A stretch of DNA of 64,000 bases from Ceratotherium simum simum (Eukaryota > Chordata > Mammalia > Perissodactyla > Rhinocerotidae), in NCBI RefSeq assembly GCF_000283155.1, contig NW_004454173.1:9183920-9247919 (forward strand). The letters run 5' to 3'. The notes beneath the pieces were generated by a model. The model made no database searches, was not told the DNA's origin, and saw only the letters and a program-made list of their open reading frames with translations. Position 1 is the first letter of the stretch, and each line of letters begins with the position of its first letter. Made by a program: the position numbers and the translations under genes. Of the stretch, positions 57,173-64,000 are shown in pieces.

Positions 57173-60100
57173 GAGCTAGTATATAGAAATATGGTTGATA
57201 TTTTTGTGTCGACTTTGTATTCTGTCACCTTGTTAAACACAAACACATTTTTTAGTTGTAGTTCTTTTTTTTCTTTTGTAGATCTGTGGAGTTTTATATA
57301 TAGACAATCAGGTAATCTGTGAAGTGGGCGAGTTTTGTTTCTTCCTTTTCAATCTGTCTGACCCCTTTGGCCCTTCTGCTCTTCCTTTGTCTCCTTGCGT
57401 TGGCTAGAATCTTGAGTGCAATGTTGAATAGAGGTGAGAATTGATGTTACTGTCTTGTTCTTGATCTTAGGGGGAAAATATTTGGTATTTCATCATTAAG
57501 GATAATGTTAGCTGTAGGTTTTTGTAGATGCCTTTTACTCCTAGTTTGCTGAGAATTTTTTAAAAATCATAAATGGGTTTTGAATTTTATCAAATGCTTT
57601 TTCTATATCAACTGATATGATCATTTGCTTTTTCTTCTTTAAAATTTAATGTAATGGATTGTATTGATTGAGTTTTGTATATTGAACCAGGCTTGCATTC
57701 CCAGAATAAACCACAATGGATCATAGTGTGTTATTTTCTTTATATATTGCTAGATTCAATTTGCTATTTTTTTGAGGACTTTTACATCTTTGTTTATGGG
57801 GCGATATTGGTCTATAGTTTTCTTGTACTTCTTTTGTCTGTTTTTTGTATCAGGATTTTCCTGGCCTCATAATGAGTTGGAAAGTATTGCCGCCTCTTAT
57901 ATTTTCTGGAAGAGTTTGTTTAGAATTCGTGTTAATTCTTACTTAAATATTTGGTATAATTTTCCATTAAAATCATATGAGCCTGGAGATTACTTTTTTA
58001 GAAGCTTTTAAATTATGGATTTAATTTCTTTAATAGTTGTAGGACTTTTTAGATTATATTTAATCTTGAGTGAGTCTCTGGTTGGTAGTTTCTGGGTCTT
58101 GAAGAATTGTAAACTGCATATTCCCTTATTTTTTTTAATGTCTGAGGATTCTGTAAAGATACCTTCTTTTATTTCTCATATTTGTAATTGTCTAAGTGCA
58201 CTTGAAAAGAATGTATATTTTTCTCTTGTTGGGGGAGTGTTTTGTAAATGTCCATTAAGTTCAGTTGGCTGATGGTGTTATTCAGTTCTTATGTATTCTT
58301 GCTGATTTTCTGTCTACTGGAACTATCTATGACTGAGAGAGGAAGATCACAATCTCTAACTATAATTACAGATTTCTATATTTCTGTTTTAATTTCTGTC
58401 AATTTCTGATTAACGTATTTTGAAACTTTGTTGTGAGGTGCATACACATTTTGGATGGTTATGTCTACTAGGTGAATTGACCCTTTATCGTGTGATATCT
58501 ATTTTTATCCTGAAATTTGCTTTGTCTGATGTTAAAATAACTACTCCAGTCTTCTTTTGATAAATATTTACATTATATATGTTTTTCCATCCTTTTACTT
58601 TTAATTTGCCTTTACGTATTTGAAGTGTGTTTCTTGTAGACAGTATGTAATTGGGGTACTTTTTAAAAAAATTACATTCTGACTATCTCTGCCTTTCAAG
58701 TGGTGTGTTTAGATCATTTATATTTAATATAATTCTTGGCATGTTTGGATTTAGATCTACTATTTTAGCATTTGTTTTCCCCTTTCTCCCCCTCTGTTTT
58801 TTGTTTCTAATCCCCTTTTCTGCTTTCTTTTGGGTTACTTGAACTTTTTTTAGCATTCCATTTTAATTTTTCTGTTATGTTTTAGACAATAACACACACA
58901 TGTATAATTTGATCTACAGATTAAATAGATACTTACATTTACATAATATACTTATAATCAATATTATACCATTTCAAGTTGAATGTAGCAATCTTACCGT
59001 TTAGGGCCCTTTAATCTTCCTACTTCATGCTGTAGATTTTTTGTGAATTTTATCTATATACAATGACAATCCAATCAGACAGTGTCTTAATTTTTCCTTT
59101 TGATTATCAAACATATTTTACAGAATTCAAGAAGAGAGTAGTCTATTATATTTACCCAGATATTTACCATTTATTTTGCTCTTTTTCATTCTGTATGTTC
59201 TACCTTTCTTCCTCCTATCATTTCACATTTCACTTGTGTTTGAAGATTTTCCTTTAACAATTCTTTTGGAGCAGATCTGCTAGTAACCAATTCCTTCATT
59301 TGAGAAGCTCTTTATTTCACCTTGATTTCTGAAGGATATTTTTGCTGGATATATGATTCTGGGTTGATGTTTATTTTCTTTAAGCACTTTAATAATGTTC
59401 TACTTCTTTCTGGACTTCACTGTGTGTCATGAAAAATCAGTTGCCATTCAATTTATTATTTTCTATAGGTAATGTATCACTCTTGGCTTTGACTACTTTT
59501 TTTGTTTGTTTTTAGTTTCTAGTAGCTTAACTATGATACATCTGGGTAGAGATTTCTTTGTATTGATCCTTTTTAAGATTTGCTGAATGTTAATCCTTTT
59601 GGTATTGTCTCCCAGATGCCTGAAGCTTTGTTAATTATTTTCAGTCTTTCTTCTTTCTGTTGTTCACATTGGATAATTTCTATTGCCCTGTCATCAAGTT
59701 CATTGACTCTTTCCTCTATTATCATCATTCTGCTATTGAACCCATCCAGTGACTTGAAAAAAATTTCACTACTGTATTTTTTCAATATTTAAATTTCCAT
59801 TTTGTTCTTATTTATACATTTCATTTTCTGAAACTTTCTATCTTTCCATCCATTTTAAGAGTTTTTGTCCTTACTTTTGGGAACATTTTTATAATTACTG
59901 CCTTACATTCTTTTTTGGATGCTCACAACATCTTTATCATCTCAGTGATGGCATCTGTTGATTGTCTTTTTCCATACGAATTGAGGTTTTCCTGGTTGTT
60001 CATATGCCAAGTAATTTTGGATTATATCCAGAGCATTTTGAATATTATGTGATGAGACTCTGGGTCTTAGTTAAGTCCCATAGAAAATGTTTATGTTTTT

Positions 60101-60905
60101 GTTTCAGCATCCAGTTGACCCAGTTGATATCAGACAAATATTCTGTGTCTTATAGTTTTAATGGCAGTTCTGTTTTCAAATCTTTTGCCAGGCTATTCTG
60201 ATCTGTCCCATGTGGGTGCAACCCAGTAGCCAGTCTTGGATCCAGGTGGTGGTCTATCACTTAGTTCACTTCTTAAAGTCTTTGGTGTTCTTTTTTAGGA
60301 ACAGATCCACACATGCACTGCTCAGGAATGAGCCCAGGAATGAACCCATTATTTTACGGGGTCATTGTCCCCTTCTCTTCCTGCTCTATGATCTCTCTGG
60401 TACTTTCCAAACTGGCACAATCTTTTGAGTCCTCTGGACAGAAAGCTGGGGCTTTACTTACCATGGTCTACCACATACTTCCCTTGGGAAAATGGAGAAA
60501 GAAGAACGAGGACAGGGATTTACTCCACCCTCTTGGGGCCACAGATCCTTTATCAGATTAACACATTACCCTGCTTCAGAGTTTTAGGCACCTGCATGCC
60601 TCTGCTTCTGTGTCAGTGCTGCCACTCCCATGGGGATTGCCTTGGGTCTGGAGGGTAAGAGAATGGAGGAAAAAAAATCCCCAGAGATCTCCTCCATTCC
60701 CTCAAAAATTAGGAAAGCTCTTTTCCATTCCTCTAGGCAGAAATAGAGGGCTTCTTCAGGAGCTGTTTCTCTCTGCACTCACGCTCACTTTTGTGGTTTG
60801 GGTTGCTTTAAATCCAAGCTAGGGCATCCTGAAGGGAAAGTTGGTAAACTCACTGTCAGTTCATTGCTACTTCAAATTTTGGTGTTCTGTTCCAGTCTGC
60901 CTGCT
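57173..60905 (-). repeat. ancient L1M element, part 2 (rest of ORF2, ORF1, 5'UTR)
   Basis: Antisense L1 continues: the ORF2 body ('tatcaactgatatgatcatttgc', 'gaaccaggcttgcattcccag', 'cttaatttctgtcaatttctg'), the ORF1/ORF2 spacer (about 58790-59060), ORF1 with a C-terminal patch 'tttgctggatatatgattctggg' and a coiled-coil part (59573-59785 minus: IIEERVNELDDRAIEIIQ), and an L1M-like 5'UTR from about 59850 ('gatggcatctgttgattgtc', 'gagactctgggtcttag'). With part 1 this is about 5.2 kb of one element, close to full length, with all frames decayed. Confidence 0.82.
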
Positions 60906-60914
60906 ACAATTACT

Positions 60915-62249
60915 TAAAAAAAAAAAAAAAAAGACTTTACTTTTTTAGAGCAGTTTTAGGTTCACCACAAAATTGAGACGAAAGTACAGAGATCTCGCAT
61001 ATGCCCCTGCCCCCACATATGCCCCTGTATTGTCAACTTCACTCACCAGGGTGGTAAAGTTGTTATAATTGATGAACCTATACAGATACATCATAAACTC
61101 CCAAAGTTCAAGTTTACCTTAGGGTTCACTCCTGGTGTTGTACATTCTATGGACTTCAACAAATTTATATGACATGTATCCATCATTATGGTATCATGCA
61201 GAGTATTTTTACTCTCCTAAAAATCCACTGTTCTCCATCTATTCATCCCTCCCTTCACCTCTAACCCCTAACAACCACTGATTATTTTTACTGTCTCCAT
61301 TGTTTTGCTTTTTCCAGAATGTCCTATATTTGGAATGATACAGTATGTAGTCTTTTCAGATTGGCTTCTTTTACTTAGTAATATGCATTTAAGTTTCCTC
61401 TATGTCTTTTCATGGTTTGATAGATTATTTCTTTCCAATGCTGAGTAATATTCCAGTGTCTGGATGTACTACTACGGATTATTTATCCTTTCACCTACTG
61501 AAGGACATCTTGGTTGCTTCCAAGTTTTGGCAATTCTAAGTAAAGCTGTTATAAACATCTTTGTGCAGGTTTTTGTGTGGATACAAGTTTCACCTATTTT
61601 ATTTAAATACCAAGGAGTGTGATTGCTGGATTGTATGGTAAGAGTGTGTTTAGTTTTGTAAGAAACTGCCAAACTGTCTTCCAAAGTATTTGTATCATTT
61701 TGTATTCCACCAGCAATTTGTGAGAGTTCCTATTGTTCCACGTCCTCACCAGTGTTTGGTATTGTCAGTGTCTGGATTTTGGCCATTCTCATATGTGTGT
61801 AGTGGTATCTCATTGTTTTAATTTGGATTTCCCTGATAACATATGATGTGGAGCATCTTTTCATATGCTTATTTGTCATCTGAATATCTCCTTTGAGATG
61901 TCTGTTAAGGTCTTTGGCCCATTTATTAATTGGATTGTTTTCTTATTGTTGAGTTTTAAGAGTTCTTTGTATATTTTGGATAACAATCCGTTATCAGATG
62001 AATCTTTTGCAAATATGTTTTCCCAGTCTGTGACTTGTCTTCTCATTCTCTCTTCTCATTGTCTTTCACAAAAGTTTTTAATTTTAATGAAATTCAGCTT
62101 ATCAATTATTCTTTCACGGATTGTGCCTTTGGTCTTATATCTAAAAGTCGTTACCATACCCAAGGTCATCTAGATTTTCTCCTATGTCATTTTCTAGAAG
62201 TTTTATACTTTTGTATTTTACATTGAAGTCTGTTATTCATTTTGAGTTA
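60915..62249 (-). repeat. second antisense L1 (3'UTR and ORF2 C-terminus)
   Basis: A new L1 begins after a run of about 18 A: 'gagcagttttaggttcacc', 'tgcccctgcccccacatatgc', 'cccctaacaaccactgat', then the ORF2 tail. On the minus strand 61472-61684 encodes AKTWKQPRCPSVGERI, the conserved ORF2 C-terminal motif. Broken by an ERE near 62250. Confidence 0.85.
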
Positions 62250-62497
62250 ATTTTTTTTTTGTGTGTGAGGCAGGTTAGCCCTGAGCTAAACCTGTTGCCA
62301 ATCCTCCTCTTTTTTGCTGAAGAAGATTGGCTCTGGGCTAACATCCGTGCCCATCTTCCTCTACTTTATGTGGGATGCCTGCCACAGCATGGCTTGATGA
62401 GTGGTGCATAGGTCCACTCCTGGGATCTGAACCTGCGAACCCTGGGCCACCAGAAGGAGAGTGCACGAACTTAACCACTATGCCACTCGGCTGGCCT
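62250..62497 (-). mobile_element. ERE1-type SINE nested in L1
   Basis: Minus orientation: T/TG tail, two tandem 3' units ('gccctgagctaaacctgttgccaatcc', 'ggctctgggctaacatccgtgccc'), 'gtgggatgcctgccacagcatggc', 'gggatctgaacc' and a worn terminus 'cggctggcctc'. L1 homology runs 'tttgagttaattttt' before it and 'aagtttaattttataaaagatgtg' after it, giving a worn target duplication around 'agtt(t)aatttt'. Confidence 0.9.
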
Positions 62498-62960
62498 CGT
62501 AAGTTTAATTTTATAAAAGATGTGAAGTCTGTGTCTAGATTCATTTTCTTTTGCATATGCATGTACAGCATTTCTAGCACTATTTGTTGAAAAGACTTAT
62601 TTTGCTTCATAGTATTGCCTTTACTCCTTTGTCAAATATCAGTTGACTATATTTGTGGGTGTCTATTTCTGGTCCCTCTATTCTCTTCCATTAATCTGAC
62701 TATTCTTTTGTCCATACCACACTGTCTTGATTATTGTATATTTATAGTAAGTCTTGAAGTCAGGTAACCGCAGGCCTCCAGCTTTGTTCTTCTCCTCCAT
62801 GTTGATCATCTGGGTCTTTTACCTCTCCATGTAAATTTTAGAATCAGTTTGTTCATATCTACGAAATAACTTGCTAGGATTTTGATTGGGCTATTCACTC
62901 TTCAGAGTCCTCAAATAGCTGCTTTATACATTTTTTAGAGGTTTATAGCACCATTCAGTG
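62498..62960 (-). repeat. second antisense L1, continued
   Basis: 'gaagtctgtgtctagattcattttc', 'tgttgaaaagacttattttgc', 'gtccataccacactgtcttgattattg' and 'ttttagaatcagtttgttc' continue the ORF2 antisense order after the ERE, ending near 62950. Confidence 0.8.
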
Positions 62961-63195
62961 GAGAATTACAGTAAAGTAAACATACTCCATCATTCCTAGA
63001 ATCACATTTCCAGACTTATATTTCAGTCATACAAAAAAGGATGGAAATAATAGAAGAAAAAAATGTGTACCTACTTTCCATGTGAAGAAATAAAATATTA
63101 TGAATATTGATGCCTATCAAACTTGTTATACTTAACATGTTTATGATGCAAGTCTCTACTATCAAAAGTGAGCCATCATCTAAAATATTTCTCTA
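62961..63195. other. unassigned AT-rich sequence
   Basis: Nothing recognised between two L1 copies. Confidence 0.4.
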
Positions 63196-63199
63196 TTCT

Positions 63200-64000
63200 T
63201 TTTTTTTTAAAAATATCGTTATTGAGATATACCACCTACATGCAAGTCACCCAATTAAAGTGTACAATTCAATGGTTTTTAGCATATTCACAGATGCAGG
63301 TAACCATCACCAGAGTCAATTTTAGAACATTTTCCATCACTCAAAAAGAAACCCTATCCCCTTTAGCTATCACTCCCTATTCCCCCATCTTCCCCACAGC
63401 CCTAAGAATCCACTAATCTACCTTCTGTCTCTCTGAATCGGCCTAATCTGAACTTTCATATGAGTGGGCATATATAATATGTAGTTTTTTGTGACTGACT
63501 TCCTTCACATAGCATAGTGTTTTCCTGGGTCCTGTAAGTTGTAGCATATATCAGCACTTCATTCCTTTTTATGGCTGAATGGTGTTCATTATATGAGTAT
63601 GCCATGTTTTGTTTACCCATTCTTCAGTTGATGGACATTTGGGTCGCTTCTACCTTTTGGCTATTTTCATGAATAATGCTGCTATAAACATTCATGTACA
63701 AGTTTCTGTGCAGACATATATTTTCATTTCTCTAAGGTATATATCTAAGAGTGGAATTGCTGGATCATATGGTAACTTTATGTTTAATTCTTTGGGGAAC
63801 TGTCAGACTGTTTCCCAAAGCAGCTGCACCATTTTACATTTTCACCAGCAGTGTATGAGGATCCTGATTTCTTTACATCCTTACCAACACTTGTTATTAT
63901 CTGGCTTTTCGATTCTAGCCATCCTGGTGGGTGTGAGGTGGTATCTCATCGTAGTTTTTATTTGCATTTCCCGGATGACTAATGATGTCAAGTGCATGAC
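63200..64000 (-). repeat. third antisense L1 (3'UTR and ORF2 C-terminus), runs off the window
   Basis: 'ttattgagatataccacctac', 'aagtgtacaattcaatggtttttag', 'gaccatcaccagag' type 3'UTR, then the ORF2 tail: 'ttggctattttcatgaataatgctgc', 'gagtggaattgctggatcatatgg', 'gtgaggtggtatctcatcg'. Truncated by the window end. Confidence 0.88.

Noticed and set aside
56903..57322. 139-codon ORF, plus
   Set aside because: Lies across the MLT1 LTR and antisense L1; it is a read-through of repeat sequence.
2531..62497. tRNA genes at the ERE heads
   Set aside because: The tRNA-like promoter halves belong to SINEs with poly(A) or CA tails and target duplications; no cloverleaf with an acceptor stem is present.
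1..64000. Prokaryotic, viral or mitochondrial origin of the window
   Set aside because: Mammalian SINEs, LINEs and LTRs occur from end to end; there are no operons, no dense coding and no mitochondrial gene order.

Overview
This is mammalian nuclear DNA with no functional protein-coding gene or RNA gene that I can support. The best clue to the host is nine copies of the tRNA-derived ERE SINE family, several with intact target-site duplications. As far as I know EREs are confined to Perissodactyla, so the source is a horse or another equid, or less likely a rhinoceros or tapir. The window reads as intergenic or deep intronic sequence: moderately AT-rich, stop codons in every frame, and only short chance ORFs.

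Layout. 1-10 kb: unassigned sequence with MER5A, L2 and MIR fossils and three EREs. 10-13.4 kb: an old LINE carrying an MLT1 LTR, then a minus-strand processed alpha-tubulin pseudogene cut in two by an LTR-like insertion. 13.7-20.5 kb: a dense L1 cluster. It holds a minus L1 with a nested LTR, a plus L1 with a nested ERE, and a rearranged minus L1 (about 17.17-20.16 kb) that keeps its GC-rich 5'UTR and both ends but has lost most of ORF1 and ORF2. 20.8-28.9 kb: MIR, L2, L1 3' ends, an ERE, a (TG)n tract and a MER5-type DNA transposon. 29-31 kb: a probable broken ERVL-type provirus on the minus strand with one LTR. 31-55 kb: mostly unassigned sequence with scattered L2 and MIR, two hAT fossils, an ERV1-type solo LTR, a MaLR solo LTR and three EREs. 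55.2-64 kb: almost solid L1, three elements in a row all in minus orientation, one containing an MLT1 LTR and one an ERE; the last runs off the window.

Nothing works as a pathway here. What the window records is the order of insertions: L2, MIR, HAL1-like and old L1M sequence is broken by MaLR/ERVL LTRs and younger L1, and EREs sit on top of several of these. I found no previously undescribed system. The items most worth a second look are the interrupted tubulin pseudogene, the internally deleted L1 with a 43-bp exact tandem duplication, the variable number of 3' repeat units among the EREs, and two strong G-quadruplex motifs. Repeat family names are from memory of consensus sequences and should be read as family-level calls; most repeat edges are good to about 10-30 bases.
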